NCBI GenBank assembly: GCA_964562015.1
Contig: CAZLRH010000001.1
Location: 62,001 to 126,000, forward strand
Length of the DNA stretch: 64,000 nucleotides
DNA from: CAZLRH01 sp964562015
Lineage (GTDB): Bacteria > Verrucomicrobiota > Verrucomicrobiia > Opitutales > JABDGR01
Direction of reading: 5' to 3'
This document shows positions 37,711 through 47,035 of the stretch, one piece after another; positions within the stretch are counted from its first letter, which is position 1, and each line of letters begins with the position of its first letter. The notes under the pieces are model-generated. The model was not told the origin of the DNA. It worked only from the letters and a program-made list of their open reading frames with translations, and ran no database searches. Made by a program: the position numbers and the translations under genes.

Positions 37711-38607
37711 TCACTGAGCAGCGTTACCGGTTTTCGGTTTTTCGGTTTTGGCCAGTTTCTCCACGTCCGCCAAAATCGCGGCCTCGAGCAAATCCTCGTG
37801 CTGCCACGGGATCATGTGGCCTTGGTTCGGGATGCGCTCCACGAGCAGTTGCGCGTTTTTAAATTGGCGCTCGATGAAATCGGCGTTTTCCGGCGACACC
37901 AAGCCGTCCGTCGTGCCTTGCAATGCGGTCACCGGCATTTTTATTTCCGCCCAGCGGGGTGTGAGCGTCACCAACTGCCCCTTGAGCGCCACGATCTCCT
38001 CGTCCGCTTTCACCAGCGGGTCCGACACCATCAGGTAAACGCCCGGCACGCGCGCCACCGCCTGATACCAGGCCACGGTTTCCTGCGCCGGATCCAGCGA
38101 CGCCGCCACGAGCACCAAGGCGCCGACTTGCTGCGGATCATCCAGCGCCAATTGCGCGGCGATCGGCCCGCCCAAAGACCAGCCGACGACAATCGCCGGC
38201 AGATTTTTGGAATGCGCGTCGAGCACCACGCGCAAGGCCTTCGCTTGGGCCTCGAGCGAAGTCTCCAAGCCGCCCACCGCCGAACCACCCCACCCCAAGC
38301 GGTCCACGGAAATAAGCAGCGCGCGGTCAGCCAGGACGGGCCGGGCCATCATCCGGCCAAAATCCTCCCACGAGCCCGGTGTGCCGTGAATGAACAGGAC
38401 GAGCGGCCCGTCCGGATTGCCGGTCTCGGCCGCAAAAATCTGGCGCCCGCCGCCGGGCAATTCGTAGGTGTGGTAAGTGGGCAGCGGACGTCCCGCGAAA
38501 ATTTTTGCCACCGCCGGCGGCTTAAATGACATGCAGCCGAAATGTACCCCGAGCAGGGCCATCGCGATCAGGCCCAAAAATCCATAACGCAGGCGGCGCA
38601 ATTTCAT
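37711..38607 (-). CDS. Alpha/beta hydrolase, probable lipoprotein
   Basis: A 298-residue hydrolase. The N-terminus (MKLRRLRYGFLGLIAMALLGVHFGC) looks like a lipoprotein signal, with the cysteine at 25. The fold shows LFIHGTPGSWEDF (oxyanion HG), nucleophile GWSLGG, the acid in GTTDGLVSPENADF and the base in NQGHMIPW, so the triad is complete. The substrate is unknown. It converges with the dipeptidase gene, leaving a 6-bp gap. Confidence 0.9.
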   Translation of the reverse strand: MKLRRLRYGFLGLIAMALLGVHFGCMSFKPPAVAKIFAGRPLPTYHTYELPGGGRQIFAAETGNPDGPLVLFIHGTPGSWEDFGRMMARPVLADRALLISVDRLGWGGSAVGGLETSLEAQAKALRVVLDAHSKNLPAIVVGWSLGGPIAAQLALDDPQQVGALVLVAASLDPAQETVAWYQAVARVPGVYLMVSDPLVKADEEIVALKGQLVTLTPRWAEIKMPVTALQGTTDGLVSPENADFIERQFKNAQLLVERIPNQGHMIPWQHEDLLEAAILADVEKLAKTEKPKTGNAAQ

Positions 38608-38784
38608 CCAGAAACCCAGCCTACGGGAACCGTTCCGGACGGGTCAAATCTAACCCGGATTTGGGGGCCGCGCATGAACTTCAGATTAAAAGAAAGTCAT
38701 AGTGCTGCCGCCCGGCAACTTCGCTCGCGCCACGCGGTTCCTCCCCTTATCCTTAACCACCAACCCGCCCGGGAGGGCACTCTT

Positions 38785-38970
38785 ATGCACGTCAAAATCA
38801 TCCCCGAAATCTGGAACACCCTGACTCCGCAGCAAAAGCGCATCTACGCGGATTACCTGCAACCCGAAAAAATTCGCCACCCTCTCAACCACCAGGAAAT
38901 CACTGCGTGGCTGAGCGTGTTTGCCGGCCTGTTGCTCGCCACCGCGTTTAGCCTGCTGCTGATGCACTAA
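38785..38970 (+). CDS. Small single-TM protein
   Basis: A 61-residue frame begins at ATG 38785 with GGGAGGG about eight bases upstream, a strong Shine-Dalgarno. The longer upstream frame (from 38542) is antisense to the hydrolase gene. The product has a soluble amphipathic half (IPEIWNTLTPQQKRIYADYLQPEK) and a C-terminal TM helix (WLSVFAGLLLATAFSLLLM). It is probably a real small membrane protein. No family was recognised. Confidence 0.65.
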   Translation: MHVKIIPEIWNTLTPQQKRIYADYLQPEKIRHPLNHQEITAWLSVFAGLLLATAFSLLLMH

Positions 38971-39073
38971 TCGCCGCGGCCAAATTCGCCCGGCCGGTTC
39001 CCCTGTCGGCGAATTGGCGGCCCACTTCGACGTGGTGCTGGGTCTGACTCCGGAGGCTTGAGTTGCGCGAATC

Positions 39074-39856
39074 TTACGTCAGCAACAAATCCAGCGCCAT
39101 GCGATGGAGCCGCGGGCTGGCGGCCACGCATGAGCGCTGGTCGCCCACTTCAGCGCCCGACCAGTCGCTGATGATACCGCCCGCGCCACGAATAATCGGC
39201 ACCAGCGGCAAAACGTCCCAGGCATTGTGCGCCACGCCATCCGCCATGATGTCAGCCCGCCCCGTCGCCACCAGCAGATAGCCGAAACAGTCGCCCCAAG
39301 TGCGCACGATGCCGGCGGACTTGAGCAGGCGCTGCCGCGCGGCGGGGTCGTGCAACTGCGGAATGTCATCGCCCACGGAGGTGGTCAGCAGCGTGGCCTC
39401 GGCCAGCGAGCGGGTGCCGCGCACGCGCACCGGGGCGCCGTTGAGCTCGCACGATTTTCCATCGCCCACGCAAAGCAATTTTAACACCGGCTGGTGAATC
39501 GCACCCAACACCGGCTTGCCCTGATGCAACAAACCAATGAGCGTGCCGAACAACGGCACGCCGTGCACAAAAGACTTGGTGCCGTCCACCGGATCGAGCA
39601 CCCAAACCCATTCGGCGTCCGCGCGCTCCGGGCCATATTCCTCGGCGATGATGCCATGGCCGGGAAAACGCGCATTGATCAACCGGCGCATTTCCGCCTC
39701 CGCCGCCCGGTCCGCCACGGTGACGGGCGTGGCATCGCTCTTCTGCTCGACGACCAAGCCCGCCCGCCAAAAATGTTCGAGCAGAATCGGCCCGCTGGCG
39801 GCCGTCAGCTCGGCGAGCATATCACGATAAATGGTCAGTGTGGGAGAATCGGTCAT
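39074..39856 (-). CDS. Inositol monophosphatase-family enzyme, probably histidinol-phosphatase (HisN-type)
   Basis: ATG 39856 (MTDSPTLTIYRDML) gives 260 residues. A longer upstream frame is not supported. The Mg-binding IMPase motifs are EEYGPERADAEW, WVLDPVDGTKSFVHG and the late AHNAWDVLPLVPIIRGAGG. The DPVDGTKSF form with a following VHGVPLFG is typical of HisN-type histidinol-phosphate phosphatases, but substrate assignment within this family is unsafe. The gene is divergent from the exonuclease gene. Confidence 0.88.
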   Translation of the reverse strand: MTDSPTLTIYRDMLAELTAASGPILLEHFWRAGLVVEQKSDATPVTVADRAAEAEMRRLINARFPGHGIIAEEYGPERADAEWVWVLDPVDGTKSFVHGVPLFGTLIGLLHQGKPVLGAIHQPVLKLLCVGDGKSCELNGAPVRVRGTRSLAEATLLTTSVGDDIPQLHDPAARQRLLKSAGIVRTWGDCFGYLLVATGRADIMADGVAHNAWDVLPLVPIIRGAGGIISDWSGAEVGDQRSCVAASPRLHRMALDLLLT

Positions 39857-39983
39857 GTACTGAAACGGAACACTCCAGCAGTATTCGAAAACGCGCCCAA
39901 AAGCAACCCGCTTTGCCGGGAACGCTGGAGCCGCGCGCCGGAATTTCCTTTTGCCCGGCGGGACCTTGCGCTTTGCTGGCCGC

Positions 39984-40667
39984 ATGTCCTGGACCGCCGC
40001 CACGCTGCACATGCTTGATTTCGAAGGCAGCCGGCACAGCGGCGTGGTGGAATTCGGCGTGGTCACTCTCGCCGGAACCGAAATCATCTCGACCCGCACG
40101 CGCTTGTGCGCCCCCGTCGGACCCATCGCTCCCGTCGAAGCGGCCACGCACGGGATTCGTGAGACTGACACCGCCGGGGCGCCGCCTTTTCACACGGAAG
40201 CAGCCTGGTTTGCCCAGCAACGACAGACCGGGCCCTTCGCCGCCCATCATGCCCCAGTCGAACGCAACCTGCTGCGCCGCACCTGGGCCGTGCCGCCTGC
40301 CGCGCCGGATTTTCTCGCCGCCGATCCGGCTACCGCACCGCGTGTGGCCGACTGGGGACCCTGGCTCGACACCCGCCAGCTCTATGAACGTCTTTATCCC
40401 GGGCAGCCGAATTATCAATTAATGGATTTGGTACGTGGCTTTTCCCTCGAAGCCGAACTCGCCGATCTCGCCGCGACCCATTGTCCATCCAGCCGCCGCC
40501 GTCCCCACTGCGCCTTGTTTGACGCCCTGGCCGCCGCGCTTTTGCTCATCCGCCTCGCGCGCGAGCCGGCACTAACGCAAGCCTCCTTGGGTTGGCTGCT
40601 GCGGCATTCGGCACCGCCGGCGGACGAACAAGCCGGGAATCAATCTGTGCTGGACCTGGAAGAATAA
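39984..40667 (+). CDS. DEDDh 3'-5' exonuclease, DnaQ-like
   Basis: ATG 39984 (MSWTAATLHMLDFEG) starts a 227-residue protein. The exonuclease motifs are ExoI DFEG (strand LHMLDFEGSRHSGVVEFG), ExoII HHAPVERNLL and ExoIII HCALFDALAAALLL, with the DEDDh-type His five residues before the Asp. The first motif has DFE in place of the common DxE spacing and is complete. It is probably a stand-alone proofreading-like or RNA/DNA-trimming exonuclease, not the polymerase III epsilon subunit. Confidence 0.85.
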   Translation: MSWTAATLHMLDFEGSRHSGVVEFGVVTLAGTEIISTRTRLCAPVGPIAPVEAATHGIRETDTAGAPPFHTEAAWFAQQRQTGPFAAHHAPVERNLLRRTWAVPPAAPDFLAADPATAPRVADWGPWLDTRQLYERLYPGQPNYQLMDLVRGFSLEAELADLAATHCPSSRRRPHCALFDALAAALLLIRLAREPALTQASLGWLLRHSAPPADEQAGNQSVLDLEE

Positions 40668-40682
40668 GCCGCCGCCCGAACT

Positions 40683-43600
40683 CTAGTTTTTTCCGGTCAG
40701 GCACTCGTGCAGCGCGTCCATCAATTCGTGGTTGCGGTAAGGCTTGAGCAAAAACTGCGTCACCCCCAGTTTGCGCAAGGCCTCGATGCGCGTGTCGTGC
40801 CGGACGCCCGACGTGGCAATCACCCGCAAATCCGGGCGCAATTCGCGCAGGGCCTTGAGCGTGGCCACGCCGTCAAGGCGCGGCATCATCACGTCGAGCA
40901 CCACCGCCGCCACGTCGCCGCTGCGTTCGCGCAATTTCTCCACGGCCTGGTAGCCGTCCGCCGCCTCCACCACAACATAACCACGCTGCTTTAAGACAAA
41001 CGCGATGGCCTGGCGCAGGGGCGCTTCATCATCCACCACCAAAATCGTCGTGCCGTTGCCCGCGGCCAAACTCGATTCCGCCTCCGGCGCGGACGAATCC
41101 GCGGGCGCATTCGTCACCACTGAACCCTCGGGCTGGGCCGGCAAGTACAAGACAAACGTCGTCCCCTGCGGCCCGGTGGACTCGATTTCCATGATGCCCG
41201 CATGGTCCTGCACGATGGATAACGCGGTGGACAACCCCAGCCCGGTGCCCTTGCCCACGTCTTTGGTGGTGAAAAAGGGTTCGAAAATTTTGGGCAGCGC
41301 CTCCACGGGAATGCCGGTGCCCATGTCGGACACGCGCACACGCACGTGCGGGCCGGGGCGCGCGCCGGGGAAGGCGCTCGTCTGCGCGCCCGTCAGCACG
41401 ACGTTGTCCGCCACCAAGGTGATGACGCCGCCGGCCGGCATGGCGTCGCGGCTGTTGACGCACAAATTCATCAACACCTGCAAAAATTGCGTGGGGTCCG
41501 CCTTCACCAGCCACAGATTCTGCGCCACTTGCAGATCGAGCCGCACGTCGCGCGGGAATGTTTCGCGCACCAGCCGCTCGAGTTCAACGATGACGTTGCC
41601 GGGGGCGATGATTTCGCGCTTGCCGCGCCGGCCGCGCGAAAAGGCCAGCACCTGCTGCACCAGTTCCGACGCGCGGTGAATGGAAATGTCCATCACCTCG
41701 ATGATTTCGCGCTCCTTGCCCGCAAACGGCAGCGTCTTGAGGAAACCGGCGCCCAAGCGCACCGGCGCGAGGATGTTGTTCAAATCGTGGGCGATGCCGC
41801 CGGCCAGGTTGCCGATGCTCTCGAGCCGCTGGGCCCGCGCCAGGCGTTCCTCGAGCGCGCGCTGGCTGGTGATGTCCTCCATGATTTCCACGTAATGGGT
41901 AATCAGGCCCGCCTCATCGAACACCGGGAACAAGTTGGCGCGCACCATGACATTGCGCCCGTCCTTCGTCCGGTTCGAGAACTCGCCTTCCCACTTTTTC
42001 CCCTGCTCGAGGCGATTCCATAACTCACGATAAAATTCCTCCGGCATTTCGCCGGACTTGAGCAGCCGCGGCGTCTGGCCCAGCAATTCCTCCTGGCGGT
42101 AGCCGGAGACTTCGCAAAATTTTTGATTCACGTACTCGATGGTGCCGGCCGGGTCGGTGATCATGATGCCCACCGGGCTTTGCTCGACCACTTGGGAAAG
42201 CCGCCGCGACGTCTGCTCCTGGGCGAACCGGTGCGAGGCATCCATCACCATGCCCAGAATCGCGGGCTCGCCCTCGTGCTCCGAGGCAATGCCATGGCCT
42301 TGCACGGCGACGGTGTGTCCATGCGGGCCCGCCAGGCGAAAGAGCAACGGCGCCTCGCCGGCTTCGCCCGCGTACAGGGGACGCAGGCGGGCCGCCACGG
42401 TCGCGCGATCATCCGGGTGCACCAACTCCAAAAATTCCGGCCGGGAGGGCGGACGCGAACCGCCCAGCCGCGCGATGGCCCAGAATTTTGGATTGGCATA
42501 GACCACGCGGTTTTCCTGCAAAATGAAAATACCCGCCAGCGACTGCTCCATGAGCCCGAGGAATTTCTGCTCGGCCAGCTTCATGCGCGTCAAATCCGTC
42601 GCCGTGCCGGAAATCAATAAAGGCAAGCCGGCGGCCACCTTCAACCCGACAAAGCTGAGGCGGAACCAGCGCGGGCTGCCATCACGATGGCGCAAGCGCG
42701 CCTCGATGACATGCGTCATGCCGGGCTCGCGGGCGCAAACCTGCAGCAATTCCTCCATCTGCGGGCGATCGTCCGCGTGCATCAGGTCCAACCATTGGCC
42801 CAGCCGGGCCGGGAAGTCCGCCGAAGAATAGCCCAGCATCTCCGCCAAATGCGGCTCCCACAACAGATTACCTGCCGTGGGGTCGAGGGTCCACACGCCC
42901 GTTCCCGCCGCCTGGGCCACACGCATATAGCGTTCGTGGCCAGCATTGACCTCGGCGGCGGCACTGGCCCGGTCGGTGACATCCATGCCCAGGGCCAGGA
43001 CTGTTTCCGGTTCACCGTCGCCCGGCGATTGCACGGAGACGTGCCATTCAATCATCCGGATGGAACCGTCGCGCGCCAAATGGCGCATGGTCACAATGCG
43101 GCCCGCCTTTTCCGCCCCGCCCGTACCCGCAAAAGTTTCCCGCAAAGGCATCTGGCCCTCGGCGTCTATCCAAGGCAGCACGTCATACGATTGCCCCACC
43201 ACCTCCATCGCCCGCCACCCAAAAATGGCCTCGGCCCGGCCCGACCATTGGCGGAACCGCCGGGCGGCATCGAGCTCGATCACCGCCGTCGGGGTGTTGT
43301 CATAATGGATCTGCAATTTGCTCAGCAGCAAACGCTTTTCCCGCTCGCCGTCCGTCCGCACTTGCTCGGATTGGCGTTTTAACTGGGTGACATGCAGGTT
43401 CTGCTGCCGCGCCCGCCACAGCATCGCCACCAAAACGGCGAACATCGACGCCAGCGCCACCCCGCGGTAAAAGGAATCCACCCGCCCCTGCGCTAAATCC
43501 GGCAGGTAATCGGTGATGTCTTCCTGCGCCTTTCCATCAATGGAAACAGGCATGTGCTGGCGGGCGGCTGCCGCAGGGACAGTCGCCAGGCACCACACCG

Positions 43601-43712
43601 CCAAACCGAGACACATCCGGCGGCTGACCGTGGATAAAATTGAGGAGGAGAGCACTGAAAGTTGAACCCCCGACTGTATCTTGATTACCTCAAAGGAGAA
43701 AGAAAAATCCAT
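40683..43712 (-). CDS. Membrane hybrid histidine kinase with PAS domains and receiver
   Basis: A longer frame continues into the helicase gene out of frame, but the chosen ATG 43712 lies 25 bp after the helicase stop. The 1009 residues contain a signal/TM pair (about 33-50 and 84-98), four PAS/PAC units (about 130-240, 255-370, 380-490 and 500-620), a HisKA domain with H642 in GGIAHDLNN, an HATPase (N-box MNLCVNSRDA, G boxes DMGTGIP and GKGTGLGLS) and a C-terminal receiver with D940 in VVLDVMMPRLDG. ATG 43616 is an alternative start nearer the signal. Output is probably by phosphotransfer, since no DNA-binding domain is present. Confidence 0.92.
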   Translation of the reverse strand: MDFSFSFEVIKIQSGVQLSVLSSSILSTVSRRMCLGLAVWCLATVPAAAARQHMPVSIDGKAQEDITDYLPDLAQGRVDSFYRGVALASMFAVLVAMLWRARQQNLHVTQLKRQSEQVRTDGEREKRLLLSKLQIHYDNTPTAVIELDAARRFRQWSGRAEAIFGWRAMEVVGQSYDVLPWIDAEGQMPLRETFAGTGGAEKAGRIVTMRHLARDGSIRMIEWHVSVQSPGDGEPETVLALGMDVTDRASAAAEVNAGHERYMRVAQAAGTGVWTLDPTAGNLLWEPHLAEMLGYSSADFPARLGQWLDLMHADDRPQMEELLQVCAREPGMTHVIEARLRHRDGSPRWFRLSFVGLKVAAGLPLLISGTATDLTRMKLAEQKFLGLMEQSLAGIFILQENRVVYANPKFWAIARLGGSRPPSRPEFLELVHPDDRATVAARLRPLYAGEAGEAPLLFRLAGPHGHTVAVQGHGIASEHEGEPAILGMVMDASHRFAQEQTSRRLSQVVEQSPVGIMITDPAGTIEYVNQKFCEVSGYRQEELLGQTPRLLKSGEMPEEFYRELWNRLEQGKKWEGEFSNRTKDGRNVMVRANLFPVFDEAGLITHYVEIMEDITSQRALEERLARAQRLESIGNLAGGIAHDLNNILAPVRLGAGFLKTLPFAGKEREIIEVMDISIHRASELVQQVLAFSRGRRGKREIIAPGNVIVELERLVRETFPRDVRLDLQVAQNLWLVKADPTQFLQVLMNLCVNSRDAMPAGGVITLVADNVVLTGAQTSAFPGARPGPHVRVRVSDMGTGIPVEALPKIFEPFFTTKDVGKGTGLGLSTALSIVQDHAGIMEIESTGPQGTTFVLYLPAQPEGSVVTNAPADSSAPEAESSLAAGNGTTILVVDDEAPLRQAIAFVLKQRGYVVVEAADGYQAVEKLRERSGDVAAVVLDVMMPRLDGVATLKALRELRPDLRVIATSGVRHDTRIEALRKLGVTQFLLKPYRNHELMDALHECLTGKN

Positions 43713-43737
43713 TCGGGAATACCCCAGCGCGGGGCCT

Positions 43738-45843
43738 TCAATCCGCCAATAAACCCTGCCACTCCGCGAGCGATAGCTTGGCCAGAGCCTCCCCGCTTTC
43801 GGAGAGAAAATCCTCCAGCAGCCCCGCCTTGCTTTGCTGCAACGCCAGCACGCGTTCCTCAATGGTGCCGGCCGCGATGAGCTTATACACAGACACCACG
43901 CGCGTCTGCCCAATCCGGTGCGCGCGGTCCGACGCCTGCGCCTCCACCGCCGGATTCCACCACGGATCGAAATGCACCACCGTATCGGCTCCCGTAAGAT
44001 TGAGGCCCGTGCCCCCGGCTTTGAGGGAAATGAGCAGGATCGGCAGCGTGGGATCGCCATTGAACCGCTCGCACAAAGCCACGCGTTCACCGACGGGCGT
44101 CGAACCATCCAGCCGCAGGCACGGCAGGCCCGCCTCGGCGAGCGCCGGTTCCAGCAAATCCAACACGGATACAAATTGTGAAAAAACGAGCGCCCGATGG
44201 CCGCCGTCCACCGCCTCCTCCAAAAGTTCGCGCAACGCGCGGAGTTTGCCGGAGTCGTCCGCCACACATGTGGCATCCAGCACGCGTGGATCGGCACAAA
44301 CCTGACGCAGCCGCAAAAGCTCCTCAAACGCCGCCAGCCGCAACCGGCCGTCACCCGCCCCGCCCATGGCGAGTTGGAAAAAAGCCGCGCGCGCCTGGTC
44401 GCGCACTTTGGCATACAGCGCCGCTTGCTTCGGCTCCAATTCGCAAAACACGGTCTGCTCGATTTTGGGTGGGAGTTCCGGTGCGACGGCCGCCTTCGTC
44501 CGGCGCAAAACATAGGGGGCCGCGCGCTTGCGCAGAGTCGCGTCGCTAGCCGCCCGCACCGCCGCCCGGTTTTCGCCAGCAGCGGCGGAGTCCCCGCCCG
44601 GTTGGGCCAAATAGCCCGGGAGTAAAAAATCAAAGAGTGAACGCAGATCGTCGAAACTGTTTTCCAGCGGCGTGCCCGTAAGCGCAAAACGCGAACGCGC
44701 CCGCAGCGCCCGCAAGGCGCGGGCCGCGTAGGTGCGGCGATTCTTGGCGTGCTGGGCTTCGTCGGCCAGCACGGTCGCCCACTCGATGCCCGCGAGTGGC
44801 GCCGGATCGCGCGCCAGCGTGGCATAGGAAGTGAATACGACATCACACGCCACCGCCGCCTCGGGATTTTCCAGCCGGCTCGCGCCGTGATGCACGAAAA
44901 TTTTCAAGCCCGGCGTGAACACCGCCGCCTCGCGCCGCCAGTTCGCCACCAATCCCGCCGGCGCGACCACGAGCGAAGGCGCACCTCGCGCGCCGTCCTT
45001 CCCTTCCGTCCGGTGAATGCATTGCAAAAGCGCGAGCGCCTGAATCGTTTTGCCCAGGCCCATTTCGTCGGCCAGCACGCCGCCGAGATTATTCCGCCAA
45101 AGGTGCCACATCCACGCCACGCCCACGCACTGGTAATCGCGCAAGCGCGCCGCGAGTTCGCGCGGAATCGGCGCGGTCGCGAGCCGGTCGAGCTGGCGCA
45201 GGGCTTCGCTGCGGGCCCGCCATGTCGCGGGTGTTTCCAGTGGAACCGCCAGCGATTCGAGCAGTGATTCAATCGCCGGCAATTCCGCCGCCGTGACGGT
45301 CCGCCGGAAGCGAGCGAGCGGTGCGCTGCCACCGTTGCCTTCGCCCAACGCGCGCTGGGCATCGGCCAGGCGTTTCGCGGTTTCGGGTTCGATCAGCACA
45401 ATGCCCTGCGGCGACTCCACATAAGGTTGATTGCGGGCCAGCGCCGCGCGCAGCGCAGCCTCATCTGCGCCGGGCGCGGCCAGCGTGACGCTCACCTCGT
45501 ACGCGCCGTCGCGCCCGCCGGCGGTGGCCGCGAGTTTCGCAAATTGCAGGCCCGCCAACCGCTGCTGGAAACCGGTGGTGAATTGGGCGCGGTATTTCTC
45601 CCGCAACGCCCGCCAATGCCGCGCCAGAAACGTGAGCACCTTGTGTCGGTCGCGCAGCCACCATTTGCGATTCGAAGGTTCCAGTTGAAAACCGGCGGCT
45701 TTCACCATCTCTAAAAGTTCCGCATACACCACGCTTTCCCGCCCGGGCAAGGTAATCGCCAGATACTGTAGCGAGCCATCCACCGTCAGCTCCGACCGGA
45801 CGGGCGCGGCAACTGCGGCGGGCTTTTCGCGAAAGAGGGACAT
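43738..45843 (-). CDS. SNF2-family ATP-dependent helicase (Swi2/Snf2)
   Basis: ATG 45843 (MSLFREKPAAV) gives 701 residues. After a 230-residue N-terminal region, the SNF2 ATPase begins: Walker A ADEMGLGKT (258-266), DEAQ (361-364) and LTGTPLENSFDDLRSLFDFL. The helicase C lobe has LRLDGSTPVGER, SLKAGGTGLNLT and DRAHRIGQTR. Such bacterial SNF2 proteins remodel protein-DNA or RNA polymerase complexes (RapA-like), but no RapA-specific domains are visible. The hybrid kinase gene follows after 25 bp. Confidence 0.95.
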   Translation of the reverse strand: MSLFREKPAAVAAPVRSELTVDGSLQYLAITLPGRESVVYAELLEMVKAAGFQLEPSNRKWWLRDRHKVLTFLARHWRALREKYRAQFTTGFQQRLAGLQFAKLAATAGGRDGAYEVSVTLAAPGADEAALRAALARNQPYVESPQGIVLIEPETAKRLADAQRALGEGNGGSAPLARFRRTVTAAELPAIESLLESLAVPLETPATWRARSEALRQLDRLATAPIPRELAARLRDYQCVGVAWMWHLWRNNLGGVLADEMGLGKTIQALALLQCIHRTEGKDGARGAPSLVVAPAGLVANWRREAAVFTPGLKIFVHHGASRLENPEAAVACDVVFTSYATLARDPAPLAGIEWATVLADEAQHAKNRRTYAARALRALRARSRFALTGTPLENSFDDLRSLFDFLLPGYLAQPGGDSAAAGENRAAVRAASDATLRKRAAPYVLRRTKAAVAPELPPKIEQTVFCELEPKQAALYAKVRDQARAAFFQLAMGGAGDGRLRLAAFEELLRLRQVCADPRVLDATCVADDSGKLRALRELLEEAVDGGHRALVFSQFVSVLDLLEPALAEAGLPCLRLDGSTPVGERVALCERFNGDPTLPILLISLKAGGTGLNLTGADTVVHFDPWWNPAVEAQASDRAHRIGQTRVVSVYKLIAAGTIEERVLALQQSKAGLLEDFLSESGEALAKLSLAEWQGLLAD

Positions 45844-45849
45844 GGGAAA

Positions 45850-45940
45850 TAAAGTCAGAATGCAGAAGTTCAGCAATCAGGTTTTTCCATGCTTATTCGC
45901 CAGGTTTGGACTTCTACTTTCCACCTTCTACCCTCCATTC
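45850..45940. repeat. Opposed heptad repeat arms between MDR and SNF2 genes
   Basis: Left arm at 45850-45871 reads AAGTCAGAATGCAGAAG and continues. The right arm at 45907-45940 contains TTCTACT, TTCCACC and TTCTACC heptads. The left arm closely matches the start of the repeat between atpD and atpC (AGTCAGAATGCAGAAG). The array abuts the helicase start on one side and contains the MDR stop codon on the other. Confidence 0.75.
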
Positions 45941-46983
45941 TTTGGCTTCCATTCGCTCGTCAGTAACACCTTCCCGCCGTGGCCGGGACGAAAGGCGTGT
46001 TCGAACGCCGCTTTCCAATCAATCAATGGATACTGGGCGGCGACGGGCTGGGTGATAATGCCCTCCCTCAGTAATTCAATCATTTTATCCCACAGGGCAT
46101 GAACCTCCGCCACGGGCCGCGCCCGCGCCCAGGCGTCCATCCAGTAGCCGCGCAAGGCGAGGTTCCGAAAAATCAATTCGCGCGTGGGAAAACGCATCGG
46201 GTCTGACGTCACCCCGCCATAAGTGACCACCACGCCGCCCGGTGCCACCGCCCGGCACAACCGGCCCGCGCTCGGCCCGCCAATGGCATTCAACGCCAGC
46301 CGTATCGGCGCGCCGCCCGTCCATGCCCCCGGATTTTTTTCGTAACCCGATTCCTCGCCCACCACCACTGCCCCGAGTTCGCGCAGCGATCCAGCCTTCG
46401 CTTCGTCGCGCACGACACTGAGCACGCGCCAGCCCAAATGCTGGGCCAGTTGCGCCACGAGCACGCCGACCGCCGAGGTGCCCGCGTTGAGCATGAGCCA
46501 GTCGCCCTTTTGCAAAGCCACAAAATCATGCAGCATCCGCCACGCTGTCGGCGGATTTACAAACGCCAGCGCCGCCTGTTCGAGCGGCACGCCTGCCGGA
46601 ATCGGATACAAGGACGACGCCTCCGCCACCAGGGCCTCGCGCCACACGCCCAAGTCCTCCGGCATTTTTACCAGCGTACCGACGGCCGGTGAAAGGACTC
46701 CCGGCCCGAGCGCCACGACTTCGCCCACACCCTCGCGCCCGCCGATGGCCGGCAATTCCAGTGTGCGCCCGTAAGTGCCATTAATCAGGCCAACATCGGA
46801 ATAGTGAATCCCCGCGGCCCGCAGCGCCAGCAACACCTGGCCAGCCCTGAGCGCGGTTGAAGGGCCTGATTTCAACTCCGGCAAATCCAATTTTGCCAGC
46901 GCCAGCACCTCAGCCGGCGCGCCCAGTCGGTCGTAACGCAATGCACGTACAAGAGGCCCATCACTGTTGCAGCTATTTTCCAC
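45928..46983 (-). CDS. MDR-superfamily enoyl reductase (MECR/quinone oxidoreductase-like) with small in-frame insertion
   Basis: A 351-residue medium-chain dehydrogenase/reductase without the zinc ligands of alcohol dehydrogenases. It shows GREGVGEVVALGPGV and the NADP-binding LNAGTSAVGVLVAQLA, and its ending resembles MECR-type trans-2-enoyl-thioester reductases. The start is GTG 46983, since no ATG is suitable. Residues 40-46 (GPSTALR) come from a 21-nt element inserted between the first two strands. Substrate (enoyl-CoA, enoyl-ACP or quinone) is unresolved. Confidence 0.88.
   Translation of the reverse strand: MENSCNSDGPLVRALRYDRLGAPAEVLALAKLDLPELKSGPSTALRAGQVLLALRAAGIHYSDVGLINGTYGRTLELPAIGGREGVGEVVALGPGVLSPAVGTLVKMPEDLGVWREALVAEASSLYPIPAGVPLEQAALAFVNPPTAWRMLHDFVALQKGDWLMLNAGTSAVGVLVAQLAQHLGWRVLSVVRDEAKAGSLRELGAVVVGEESGYEKNPGAWTGGAPIRLALNAIGGPSAGRLCRAVAPGGVVVTYGGVTSDPMRFPTRELIFRNLALRGYWMDAWARARPVAEVHALWDKMIELLREGIITQPVAAQYPLIDWKAAFEHAFRPGHGGKVLLTSEWKPKNGG
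46845..46865. repeat. 21-nt repeat-like insertion inside the MDR gene
   Basis: The plus-strand string CCCTGAGCGCGGTTGAAGGG followed by C encodes, on the gene strand, the phrase GPSTALR between ELKS and AGQVLLAL. Related MDR proteins run directly from the proline-rich turn into the GQVLL strand. Elements of the form CCTGAGC-N-AGTCGAAGGG are known widespread short repeats of environmental bacteria. This copy has a G-T variation in the middle. The frame is kept. Confidence 0.6.
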
Positions 46984-47035
46984 CCCTCAACGATGTTCGG
47001 TCAACCGCCTCGAATCCAGCTTGTAAATGATTTGG

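Noticed and set aside
43713..44846. Upstream extension of the hybrid-kinase frame
   Set aside because: It lies out of frame inside the SNF2 gene on the same strand, and its translation is Arg/Cys/Trp-rich noise.
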